DNA of 28,573 nucleotides from NCBI GenBank assembly GCA_034437075.1, contig DAOTVD010000360.1:1-28573 (forward strand), written 5' to 3'. The DNA is from DAOTVD01 sp034437075 (GTDB taxonomy: Bacteria; Chloroflexota; Anaerolineae; Aggregatilineales; J027). The position numbers were made by a program, and so were the translations under genes. The stretch's first letter is position 1. Each line of letters begins with the position of its first letter. The notes beneath the pieces are model-generated. The model saw nothing but the letters and a program-made list of their open reading frames with translations, ran no database searches and was not told where the DNA came from. Positions 14,531 to 23,000 of the stretch are shown here, piece by piece.

Positions 14531-15379
14531 TTATTCGTTCCCTGGCACAAGTTCGGGCAGATCGGCGGGGATGTCGGTGATAAATTGCGCGGCCAGCCAG
14601 CCTTCAGCCCCGTTCACGCGGCGGATGTAGAGCCAATCACCCGCCGGGGTTTGGCCCAACAGAAAGACGCGCTCGCTAAAGCCCACACTGCCCGTGATGG
14701 CACCCTGGGGCACCAACCGCAGATTCACCGGCCCAGCATTCAGGATGCCCTCGCCCAGCGGCGCGCGCGCAATCTGCAACGTATCCGCCAGCACCCAACC
14801 GACATAATCCGCCGCGCGCACTAAACGCCAGTCGTCATCCGCCGTGCCTAGCACATCGACGGGTTGGCCGAGCATCAACACACCACTTTGCCAGGCGGCA
14901 TTCGCATTCGGCAGTAAATAGAGCGGGGCTTCAGCCCGGCGCACGACCGCATCCCGCACCACATAAGCGCGCAAATCCTCGCTAGGTGGGCTGAGTTCTA
15001 GGCGGCTGAGCGGCACCCACTGCGCGCTATCCGCGCCATACAGCAATGCATGCTCGCCAAACAAGGCCGCCACGCCTAATTCTAGCCCCAGCGCACCAGG
15101 ATGACGGGCGCTGTAATCCACGCGGGCGGCTTCGCGCTGGCCGATACTCAGGGGAATCCAGCCTTGGGCGGTGCGGCCCCACTCGGCGCGATATTCGTAT
15201 ACGAGCCACACCTCGCCGGGCCGAATGCGGAGCGTCTGCGGGCTATCGGGGGCGGGGTCTGTGTGCAACCATCCGAAATCGGCCACGCGAATCTGCGCAA
15301 TCGGGAGCGGTTCGGGGGGAGTAGCGGCCTGGGGTAAAATACCGGCCCAAACAAGTATCAAGGTCATCAGTGTCAACAT
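14531..15379 (-). CDS. Secreted protein with SH3b-type repeats
   Basis: This is a 282-residue protein. Residues 1-19 are a signal peptide (MLTLMTLILVWAGILPQAA) with no clear lipobox cysteine. At least two bacterial SH3-like repeats are visible: about 150-200 (LYLLPNANAAWQSGVLMLGQ to GWVLADTLQI) and about 212-266 (VNLRLVPQGAITGSVGFSER to EGWLAAQFI). A first, less regular module spans 25-140. SH3b domains bind peptidoglycan stem peptides or other proteins outside the cell. Start choice is uncertain: ATG at 15379 sits only one base after a G run, and a second ATG at 15367 would shorten the signal peptide. The divergent DUF2085 promoter lies just upstream. Confidence 0.65.
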   Translation of the reverse strand: MLTLMTLILVWAGILPQAATPPEPLPIAQIRVADFGWLHTDPAPDSPQTLRIRPGEVWLVYEYRAEWGRTAQGWIPLSIGQREAARVDYSARHPGALGLELGVAALFGEHALLYGADSAQWVPLSRLELSPPSEDLRAYVVRDAVVRRAEAPLYLLPNANAAWQSGVLMLGQPVDVLGTADDDWRLVRAADYVGWVLADTLQIARAPLGEGILNAGPVNLRLVPQGAITGSVGFSERVFLLGQTPAGDWLYIRRVNGAEGWLAAQFITDIPADLPELVPGNE

Positions 15380-15409
15380 ACCCCCCAGTTTACCGCATCC
15401 GCGCGGTGC

Positions 15410-15438
15410 TAGGCAGCCTGTGCCAGAGATCGTATAAT
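15410..15438 (+). promoter_or_regulatory. Promoter with perfect -10 box, giving a leaderless DUF2085 transcript
   Basis: TATAAT at 15433-15438 is a perfect -10 box. TAGGCA at 15410-15415 is a 4 of 6 -35 box with a 17-base spacer. Only six bases separate the -10 box from the ATG at 15445, so transcription should begin at or next to the A of the start codon and no ribosome binding site is possible. Confidence 0.65.
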
Positions 15439-15444
15439 AGCCAT

Positions 15445-16263
15445 ATGCAACCTATTTCGCAGCAAGAAGCCCATTCTCCTCTGACCGTTTTCCTCGTGCT
15501 AGTTGCGGCGCTGGGCATCATCGGCGCCTGGACGATCTACACACAGCCCGGCGTGCTGGGCAAAGCGGATGCGGTTGGCTATGCCATTTGCCATCGCATT
15601 CCCGAACGAACCTTCGAAGCCTTTGGCCGGGAATTGCCTCTGTGTGCCCGTTGTACGGGTATTTACCTGGGTGTTATGACCGGGTTGGGCGTGTTCGTGG
15701 CCAGTGGCCGCGCGCGCGCCGCGCGTTTGCCGGGGTGGCGGGTTGGCCTGGTGCTGGCGTCGTTCGTGGCGGTGTTGGGCCTAGATGGCTTAAACAGTTA
15801 CTTTTCGCTCTTTCCGGGGTATACCGGGCCATATGAGACGCAAAATTGGATGCGTGTCACGACCGGGATATTTACCGGGCTTACGCTTATCAATCTCGTA
15901 TTTCCCATCTTTAACCAGAGCGTCTGGGCCGATGGGGGCCAACCGATCCGCGCGGTGGCTAATCTGAAAGAGTTAGGCGGCCTGATGGTGCTGGCGGTGC
16001 TTGTTCTGTTGCTGGTGTTCAGCCAAAACGCGACACTGTTGCTCTTTTTCGGCGTGATCAGCGCGGTGGGCGTGGTCAGCGTGTTGACCATGGTCTTTAC
16101 GGTGATGGTTATTGCCCTCCTAAATCGCTATCAAGCGTATTCGACTTGGCGCGGCCTGGCGGTGCCCTTGTTGGCGGGCCTAACTCTGGCCATTACGATG
16201 ATCGGCATCATCGACTATCTACGCTTTATGTTTACTGGAACCTGGGACGGCTTTTCTTTTTGA
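15445..16263 (+). CDS. DUF2085 family membrane protein
   Basis: This is a 272-residue polytopic membrane protein, with about seven hydrophobic segments seen. The family signature is the AICHRIPERTF motif (C49, H50) followed by LPLCARCTGIYLG (65-76) with C67 and C70. The conserved Cys and His could bind a metal, but the function of the family is unknown. The first hydrophobic helix is about 12-32. The frame is open from a GTG at 15370, but that codon lies upstream of the promoter and within the divergent gene's start region, so ATG at 15445 is used. DUF4126, another membrane protein of unknown function, follows after 53 bases. Confidence 0.82.
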   Translation: MQPISQQEAHSPLTVFLVLVAALGIIGAWTIYTQPGVLGKADAVGYAICHRIPERTFEAFGRELPLCARCTGIYLGVMTGLGVFVASGRARAARLPGWRVGLVLASFVAVLGLDGLNSYFSLFPGYTGPYETQNWMRVTTGIFTGLTLINLVFPIFNQSVWADGGQPIRAVANLKELGGLMVLAVLVLLLVFSQNATLLLFFGVISAVGVVSVLTMVFTVMVIALLNRYQAYSTWRGLAVPLLAGLTLAITMIGIIDYLRFMFTGTWDGFSF

Positions 16264-16316
16264 AGCGAATAGCGTATAAGACATTAGTGGATAAGGTTGA
16301 ATTGGAAGGGTAACGC

Positions 16317-16910
16317 ATGGAATCGATACTGACTGGCTTGGGGCTCTCGGGTAGTGCCGGGCTGAATACCTACTTACCCCTGTTCGTGATGGGGGCGATG
16401 CATCGGGCGGGCCTGATGACGCTGGCCGAACCGTACGACACCATCAGCCATCCAGCGGTGATGGCCGTGGTGTTTATTTTGCTGCTCATCGAACTAACCG
16501 CCGACAAAATTCCGGCAGTCGATAGCCTAAACGATACGATTCATACGGTTGTGCGCCCGGCGGTGGGCGCGTTTTTGGGCGCGGCGAGCACCAGCGCCGT
16601 TCAAGATGTTGATCCCGTGATGATGACCATCGCGTCTCTGTTGGCCGGTAGCATCAGCGCAGGCAGCATCCACGCGATTAAAGCGACCGTGCGCCCAGGT
16701 GTGACGGTCGGCACGGCGGGCATGGGCAATGTGTTGGTCAGTACGTTCGAAGACTCGCTTAGTTTGGTTGTGTCGGTGTTTGCCGTGCTGCTGCCCTTTA
16801 TGGTGCTGTTGTTCTCCACAAGTGTGGTCGCGATCCTCGGCTGGTGGTATTGGGATTATCGCCGCACCCGACATCATTTCCCATCACCCAGCAGGCGGGC
16901 CTTAAGCTGA
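16317..16910 (+). CDS. DUF4126 family membrane protein
   Basis: This is a 197-residue integral membrane protein with about four to five hydrophobic segments. The start ILTGLGLSGSAGLNTYLPLF matches the conserved N-terminal helix of DUF4126 proteins, and ELTADKIPAVDSLNDTIHT (59-77) is the conserved loop. Function is unknown. ATG at 16317 has GGAAGGG six bases upstream. A TATAAG box at 16275-16280 lacks a convincing -35 box, so the gene may be read from its own weak promoter or from the DUF2085 promoter. A terminator follows 56 bases after the stop. Confidence 0.82.
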   Translation: MESILTGLGLSGSAGLNTYLPLFVMGAMHRAGLMTLAEPYDTISHPAVMAVVFILLLIELTADKIPAVDSLNDTIHTVVRPAVGAFLGAASTSAVQDVDPVMMTIASLLAGSISAGSIHAIKATVRPGVTVGTAGMGNVLVSTFEDSLSLVVSVFAVLLPFMVLLFSTSVVAILGWWYWDYRRTRHHFPSPSRRALS

Positions 16911-16965
16911 CCGGGATAGGCCGCCGCCCGCCGCACTATCCTTAACGCAACCTTTATTTTGTAAG

Positions 16966-16994
16966 AAGCACGGTAATACAAGCCGTGTTTTTTT
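16966..16994 (+). terminator. Rho-independent terminator after the DUF4126 gene
   Basis: The stem is CACGG (16969-16973) with CCGTG (16983-16987). It can be extended at the base by one G-T and two A-T pairs, has a nine-base loop, and is followed by seven T (16988-16994). It ends the DUF2085-DUF4126 transcript and implies that the next gene has its own promoter within 16995-17088, where I see no clear boxes. Confidence 0.8.
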
Positions 16995-17088
16995 AATCCG
17001 CGTTTTATGCTCAAGTTCATCATGCGTGCTAAGGTCTGGTTGTAAGAAGTGCGTTTATAGAAAAGCTAAGACAGAAAGCACCGCATAC

Positions 17089-17493
17089 ATGCTACACGCC
17101 CAATCCAATACCCTCTCTGTTTTGATCATCGAAGACCAGACCGAACTCAATCGCTTGTACAACAAAGTCTTGAGTAGCGCCGGGTTCCGAACCCTGGGGT
17201 GCCAGAGCATCCAGCAGGCCCGCCAACACTTAACAGCGCCACAACTACCGCATATTGTGGTGATGGACCTTGAACTGAGTGACGGGCACGGTACCGAATT
17301 ATTGTCACTGCTTAGCAAAAAGGCATATCAGCATATTAAAGTGGTAGTGGTTTCTGGCCATACTTACGATCAGCAACAAATGGGCATTGAGCGCGCCGAC
17401 TACGCGCTGCTGAAGCCCGTTAGCCCGCGTGGCTTGAAAGCCCTGGTGCAGACCATCGCGCAAGAAGTATTTGTTTCATCGGCTTTAAGCTAA
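17089..17493 (+). CDS. Stand-alone response regulator receiver protein
   Basis: This 134-residue single REC domain has no output domain. The acidic pocket is E15 and D16 (LIIEDQ), the phospho-acceptor is D60 (VVMDLELSDG), the switch residue is S89 (VVVSGHT) and the conserved lysine is K109 (LLKP). It is therefore expected to be phosphorylated and to act by protein contact. No kinase is beside it on this strand. The large kinase operon is convergent and ends at the same point, so it might also be a target of that kinase. ATG at 17089 gives the usual length. A GTG at 17026 would add 21 basic, Cys-containing residues that are not typical. The TAA stop shares bases with the stop of the convergent DUF402 gene. 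Confidence 0.82.
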   Translation: MLHAQSNTLSVLIIEDQTELNRLYNKVLSSAGFRTLGCQSIQQARQHLTAPQLPHIVVMDLELSDGHGTELLSLLSKKAYQHIKVVVVSGHTYDQQQMGIERADYALLKPVSPRGLKALVQTIAQEVFVSSALS

Positions 17494-17963
17494 GGGCCGA
17501 GCACCCAGAAGGGGCCGTGCCGCGCGCGTAGCATCCCCAGCAGCGTATCCAGGCCCCGACGCGCGGCTTTACGGTCCGTCGCATCCAGCGCCAGCGCAGC
17601 AAAATCATCTTCATCCAGCACCACAAACGCGCCATTTGGGTACACCATGACATCCAGCGCCAGATCATCTGCCGTGATCGTCGTTTCGGTCAGGTGGGCG
17701 GGGCGTGTGAGGTTGCAGTACCAACCTTTCAGACGACCGTCATCGACATCATGCATTTGGAAAATGTTGAACCATTGCTGGCTAAAGAACCATTCCACCA
17801 TGCGGTCGCCCTGGCGAAAAGTATGGTATTCGGTGACGACATCCGCGCGGGCGAAAAACGCTTCGATCTGCATCATGTTGGGCGTGCGATGGATGAGCCG
17901 GCCATCGTAATGCCACACGGGTTGGCCATAGGCATCGTTTTTATGGACGCGCACGGTGGTCAT
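17490..17963 (-). CDS. DUF402 family protein (possible nucleoside phosphatase)
   Basis: This is a 157-residue soluble protein. The DUF402 signature is clear: DRMVEWFFSQQWFNIFQM (53-70), KGWYCNLTRPAHLT (79-92), ADDLALDVMVYPNG (98-111) and VLDEDDF (115-121). The acidic residues in the last two motifs line the metal site in the characterised relatives, which hydrolyse nucleoside tri- and diphosphates, but that activity is an inference here. The ATG at 17963 overlaps the stop of the thiamine pyrophosphokinase gene as ATGA. It is the last gene of the kinase operon. Its stop is interlocked with the convergent response regulator, and no terminator hairpin is visible. Confidence 0.85.
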   Translation of the reverse strand: MTTVRVHKNDAYGQPVWHYDGRLIHRTPNMMQIEAFFARADVVTEYHTFRQGDRMVEWFFSQQWFNIFQMHDVDDGRLKGWYCNLTRPAHLTETTITADDLALDVMVYPNGAFVVLDEDDFAALALDATDRKAARRGLDTLLGMLRARHGPFWVLGP

Positions 17964-18616
17964 GCGCGGCCTTGCGTATGCACCACCAATAAGCGGCCAG
18001 ATTCGAAAAAAATACCCGCGCGGTCGTCGCTGATAACGTTACTGATGCCGCGCGCCGGGCCAAATTCGAGCGTTTCGCCCGCCAGCGGATATTGCAGGCC
18101 CCAGGTGCGCGCGCCAGTTACGTCCCCACCTAGCGGAATCAAAGAGACCGTATCGCCGCGCGCGCCAGGGATGGTATGCTCGCCTGCCGAAAAGACGCGC
18201 GCCGTCTGCGCACCACTCACCAAGCGGACATCCCGGCCTTGCAACACTGCCAGGTTCAGCAAATAGATATTGGCCAGGCTCTGGTCGATGCGCCCACCAT
18301 ACGCGCCGATGACGATAATCCGTTGCGCGTCGCGCTGTATGGCTTCGTGTAAGGCAAGTTCTAAATCGGTTTCGTCTTTTTCGGGGGGGTAACGCTGGAT
18401 TTCCACGCCTGCGGCGCGGAGCGTTTCGAGCAAATCGGGCGCTATGGAGTCCATATCCCCGATGAGTAGCCCTGGCGTCAGGCCCAGGGGCGCCGCCAGA
18501 CGTGCCCCGCCATCCGCAGCAATGACAAAAGCCGCTTCTCGGCAGGCCGCCCGCACAGCGATGCCATCATTCAGTTCTCCATTGGCCAGGATTAACACAC
18601 TATCACGAGGAGGCAT
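17960..18616 (-). CDS. Thiamine pyrophosphokinase
   Basis: This 218-residue cytoplasmic enzyme transfers pyrophosphate from ATP to thiamine to form thiamine pyrophosphate. IAADGGARLAAPLGLTPGLL (32-51) and GDMDS (53-57) form the nucleotide and metal site. YPPEKDETDLELAL (76-89) follows with the conserved D81 and D84, then GGRIDQSLANI (107-117). The C-terminal beta domain runs from about 130. Length matches bacterial TPKs. The ATG at 18616 overlaps the stop of the hydrolase-like gene by one base (TGATG). No TPP riboswitch or other thiamine gene is seen in the window. Confidence 0.9.
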   Translation of the reverse strand: MPPRDSVLILANGELNDGIAVRAACREAAFVIAADGGARLAAPLGLTPGLLIGDMDSIAPDLLETLRAAGVEIQRYPPEKDETDLELALHEAIQRDAQRIIVIGAYGGRIDQSLANIYLLNLAVLQGRDVRLVSGAQTARVFSAGEHTIPGARGDTVSLIPLGGDVTGARTWGLQYPLAGETLEFGPARGISNVISDDRAGIFFESGRLLVVHTQGRA

Positions 18617-19617
18617 CAGCGCTTACGACGTCGCCATTCGTCTTTCATTTCCAGAATCGAGACGTCCGTCGCTTCGAGGAAGTCGCGCAAAAGGCGCGCG
18701 AATTGGGATTTATCTTCTAACATCGGAAAATGGCGAGTTTCGCTCATCACTAGCAACTTGGTTTGGTCGCGGTCGCTGATCTTTTGGAGGACGCTTTCCT
18801 CGGGGCGGGGCATCAGTTCATCTTCATCGCCCAGGACGACACAGAGGGGCGCTTTGGTGCGCATCAGATCGGGCGCGGCGCTGGTGTTGATGTAATTTTC
18901 AACGCTGGCGTAAATCGCGGGGGGGTGCGCCTTAGAAATTTCCCCCAAGAGTTTGTCAAAATCTACGGATTCAGGGTTGATCGCGCGATTGAGCAAACTA
19001 TCCAGCGGATTATCCCGAAACAACTCGTGCAAGACATTGGTGCGGACGTTGTTACCATGCGGTTGTTTGGCGGTGTTGGGTGCCGGGCTAGGGATCGCGA
19101 CATCGTTATTCTGCTGGGCCGCCCATTGCTGTTGCCGGGCGGCGAGGTCGCCCAGGGCTTTGCGGTTGGGGATGGTCATGGCGGCATGGGGAAGTTCGTC
19201 ATCGTCCAGGTCATCCCCCGTGTAACTACCCGCCGGGGGTGCCATGTCGATGAGCGGCGGCGCCACAGCCAACAATTTGTGGACTTTGGGCGCGCTCTCG
19301 GGCAACACCGCATAGCGTGCGCCCAACAAAGCGCCGAGCCCATGCCCAATAATCACCACTTTGGGGATGCCCATACGCTCGATAAAACGATCAATCAGGT
19401 TCACCTGGCTGTCGAAATCGTAGCGCCGGGGGTCTTTACCGGTGTCGCCAAAGCCCCATAAATCGAGCGCATAGCAGCGATATTTCATAGCGAGTTGTTG
19501 CATGGTGGGCACCCAATAGCGCCAGGAGCCCAACCAGCCGTGAATCAATAGAATGGGCTTGCCACGGCCCAACACTTCATAATGCACAAGCTCGTCGTCG
19601 ATGGTGATCGCACTCAT
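18616..19617 (-). CDS. Alpha/beta-hydrolase fold protein lacking the nucleophile serine
   Basis: This is a 333-residue cytoplasmic protein. ILLIHGWLGSWRYW (22-35) provides the oxyanion-hole region, and DLWGFGDTGKD (52-62) is typical of the family. The nucleophile elbow, normally G-x-S-x-G, reads GHGLG (91-95), with glycine at position 93. I checked the codons as GGG CAT GGG CTC GGC. The acid (D264 or D266 in GDEDELMP) and the base H296 (TRHFPML) are kept. An Asp- and Gln-rich insertion lies at about 134-190 in the lid region. It may be a non-hydrolytic binding protein or use another mechanism, as some family members do. ATGA overlap with the response regulator stop shows tight coupling to the kinase operon. 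Confidence 0.82.
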   Translation of the reverse strand: MSAITIDDELVHYEVLGRGKPILLIHGWLGSWRYWVPTMQQLAMKYRCYALDLWGFGDTGKDPRRYDFDSQVNLIDRFIERMGIPKVVIIGHGLGALLGARYAVLPESAPKVHKLLAVAPPLIDMAPPAGSYTGDDLDDDELPHAAMTIPNRKALGDLAARQQQWAAQQNNDVAIPSPAPNTAKQPHGNNVRTNVLHELFRDNPLDSLLNRAINPESVDFDKLLGEISKAHPPAIYASVENYINTSAAPDLMRTKAPLCVVLGDEDELMPRPEESVLQKISDRDQTKLLVMSETRHFPMLEDKSQFARLLRDFLEATDVSILEMKDEWRRRKR

Positions 19618-19997
19618 CCCGACGCCCTATGCTGTGCCAGGATTTCATCCACACGGCGCGCGAGTTGGTCTGGTGCAAAGGGCTTTACGATGTACTCGAA
19701 GGCGCCAGCGCCTAAGCCCGCATCAATTTCGGTTTCTTGCCCATGGGCCGAGAGAAAAACGATCGGTATATTGCCTAACGCTTCGTTTTCTTTAAGCGCC
19801 TTACACGCCTCGACCCCCGTCATCTTAGGCATCCGAATATCCAGCAGGATAATATCGGGCATGATTTCGGGCGCTTTGCTGACCGCGTCCGCGCCATTGG
19901 TTACCGTGATGACTTCATGCCCGCCCACTTTATCGAGCGTAAACTCGATCAGGTCCCGGATGTCGCGCTCATCTTCTGCCACGAGTATTTTCGCCAC
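19614..19997 (-). CDS. CheY-like single-domain response regulator, partner of the giant kinase
   Basis: This 127-residue REC domain has no output domain. Acidic pocket residues E8 and D9 (VAEDE), phospho-acceptor D53 (LLDIRMPKMTG), switch S83 (FLSAHG) and K105 (IVKPF) are all present. It should accept phosphate from the kinase encoded just upstream and signal by protein contact. The frame is open to an ATG at 20048, but that is inside the kinase gene and lacks a family-like sequence. GTG at 19997, nine bases after AAGGAG, is the natural start. It lies four bases past the kinase stop. Its own stop overlaps the next gene as ATGA. Confidence 0.9.
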   Translation of the reverse strand: MAKILVAEDERDIRDLIEFTLDKVGGHEVITVTNGADAVSKAPEIMPDIILLDIRMPKMTGVEACKALKENEALGNIPIVFLSAHGQETEIDAGLGAGAFEYIVKPFAPDQLARRVDEILAQHRASG

Positions 19998-20001
19998 GAG
20001 G

Positions 20002-23000
20002 TTATGCTCCTTCGGTTGCCGGTTCTTCATAGACCGGAATTTGAACAAAAAAGGTGGTGCCTTGGCCGGGTTGGCTCTTGAACCATATCGCTCCGTCGTG
20101 CATTTCTACCAAGGACTTCACAATCGACAGACCCAGCCCCGTACCGGGGGTATCCAACACCAGATCATCGTATTCATCGCCCCGGAAGAAGCGCTCGAAG
20201 ATGCGGGGTTGGATGCTTTCGGGGATACCAATGCCGTTATCTTGTACCGACATGACAACAACCGACTTTTCATCGTCAAGCGATGCTCTCAGCAGGATGT
20301 GCCCGTCATTGGGCGTATAGTTGAAGGCATTGTCCGCCAGGTTCTGTACGATTTGGGTGATTCTATCATAATCCGCGCGAATGCGCGGCAGGTCTTTGGG
20401 CACATCCAGCGTGATATTCATAGGGCGTTTCTGGTCTTCGACCCGCCCGAGCAAATGCGCTTCGATATTGCTGAGCAATTCGTCTACACTCACGCCCGTG
20501 AACCGCAACGGCACGCGATCTTGGTCGATGCGCGAGACTTCGAGCAAGTCATTCACCAGAATACTCAGGCGGTCTGCATTTTGCTTGATCGTTTCCAGAA
20601 AGCGTTGTTGTGCTTCGGAAATTTCGCCAGCGGCGCCCAGCAACAGCAAGTCGGCATAGCCTTTGATCGAGGTCATCGGCGTGCGCAACTCGTGCGACAC
20701 AGTAGAAACAAACTCGCTTTTCATGCGGTCGACTTCCACTTCTTTGGTGATGTCACGAAAGACCGACACCGTCCCCAGGAATTGATCGCCCATGTTTACG
20801 GGGGAGAGGCGAATATTGATGATGCGCTCGTCTTCGAGTTGCATGGTTTCTTCTACGAAATCTTCGCCTCTTGTCGCGGATGGGTCGCTCATCCAACGCT
20901 CCATGGCATCCATCCAGAAGCTGGTCGAGCCGCCATACAGCCCGGTGAGTTCTGTAATTGGGCGGGCCACCACGCGCGAAGCGGGTAGATCGAGGATGCG
21001 TTCGGCGGCCTGGTTGAACAGCACCACCGTTCCATGTTCGTTGGCGTACATCACCCCATCCGCGATGGAGTCCAAAATCGCGGTATTTTTAGTGGATTCA
21101 ACCTGTTCGGCGCGCAGGATGGCCCCCAGGCGCTCGGCCTGGTCGCGGATCAGGCTATACAATTCCGCATTGTTCATCGAGTTGGCCAACTGGCTGGCGG
21201 CGGCGGTCACCAGTTTGAGGTGCTCGGGCGTAAAGTGGTTGACTTCGTCAGAGAATAGCATCATCACGCCCCGGCTATCCTCGCCGACTTCTAGCAAGGC
21301 CGCCACTACCGAGCGCTGGCTAGTATCGCGGTCATCACGCACGACCCAACGTTCGTCGGTTTGTACATCCGGGATCACCACGCTCTGGCGATTTTCTAGC
21401 ACCCAACCGGCCAACCCGCGATCTTGCGAAATAATGCGGCGTTTATCGGGTGGGGGTTGGGGCAAGTCGCCATAGGCATGCATGACATACAATTGCTCCG
21501 AGACTTCATCAATACCCATGATGATGCCGCTGGTGGCCCCGGTTGCCTGCGCGACTTTTTCCAGGGCGCGCGTTAGCACGCGGTTGATGTCCAGCGAGGC
21601 CGAAGCTTCGGTCGTGATGTCATAGAGCGTTTGCACGCGCTCGCGTTCTTGCTGAAGCTCGTAGGTGCGTTCGTTAACGCTCTTTTCCAGTTCTTCGGCG
21701 AAGGAGGTTTGTTTAGCAAACAAGCGGGCGTTCTGGATGGCGACGGCCAACTGCGAAGCAACCGTCGTCAGGATGCGCTGGTCGTTCAGGCCGAAGGCGC
21801 GCGGGTCGGCGTTGTCTTGCACGGCCAAGACGCCCACGATGTCTTCACCGACCACCATCGGCACCCCCAAGAAGCACAGCGCGTCGGGCAAAATCGTCTG
21901 GATGCCATAGCTTTCGCGGTCGTGCGCCATTTGCATACCCCACAGCAACAAGGGGGCTTTGCGTTCAATGACATATGAAAATTCATCGGCGCCGAGTTCG
22001 CGCGCTGCCATTTCTACGGGCCCAACTTCGATATCTTCGGCAATGGGGAAGGTGATCTGATGGGTTTCATCATCATACAGCGCCACATACAAAATGTCCG
22101 CATCGGTCAGCACGGGCAGTTGATCGCGCACCATGGGGAATAGTTCGTCGATCTTCATTTTGCTGGATGCCGCGCGCGAGATGTCGTTGATGATATACAG
22201 TTCTTCGATTTGCGAGCGCGTTTCGGTTTGCAGGCGCGCGTTTTCAATCGCCACGGCGGATTGGCTGGCCAGCGTGCGCGCCAGGCGGATGTCACCCGCT
22301 TCGAAGAAGCGATTCTGCTCGCGGATTTCCAGGTCTACCAAACCGATGCTAAAGTCATTCACGACCAGGGGCACGAGCAAGCGGTCTTTGGTGCCGCTGC
22401 GCTCCATCAACACTTTTTCGGAAGGATGCACGTCGCGGTCGTAACGCAAGTTCATCACATCCCGTTGGCGTAGCACTTGTTCGCGCACGGGGTAATTTGC
22501 CAGTTCATACACCGTGCCGGGCATCTCGTTTTCATCATGTTCGCCCCAGGCGCTGACGCCTTCGCGTACTTCCAAGCGCATTTCGATGTCGTCCCACAGC
22601 GCAATCGAGCAATAGTCCGCGCGGAGTGCGCTGAGCATCTGGCTCACAACGCGCCGCATGGCCTCGTCCAGGTCTAGCGTTACAGCTGTCGCCTGAGACG
22701 CCTCGAACAGGGTTTCGAGTTCGTGCGTGCGCACCAGCGATTGTTCGAAGAGCGTTGCGTTCTGCACCGCAATCGCGGCCTGGCTGGCCAGCGTATTGGC
22801 GATTTCGATACGTTCTTGGGTAAAACGATAATCTTCGTCCAGGGCATCAAAATGAATGAGGCCAATGAGCGACCCGCCCACGACCAGCGGCACGACCAAA
22901 ATGCTCTGGGTATCTGCGGGGCGGCGCAACCAGGGCTTGATGCTCTGGTAAGAGGGGTCGGCTTCGTCCGCTTCCAGAATGAACGCTTGCAGACTATCGT

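Noticed and set aside
16915..16950. Inverted repeat GGATAG/CTATCC after the DUF4126 gene as a terminator
   Set aside because: The loop is long (16 bases) and no T run follows. The real intrinsic terminator is at 16966-16994.
19582..20988. A 468-codon open frame on the plus strand
   Set aside because: It is antisense to the response regulator and the conserved HisKA and ATPase domains of the kinase, has no recognisable domain, and the sense proteins are unambiguous.
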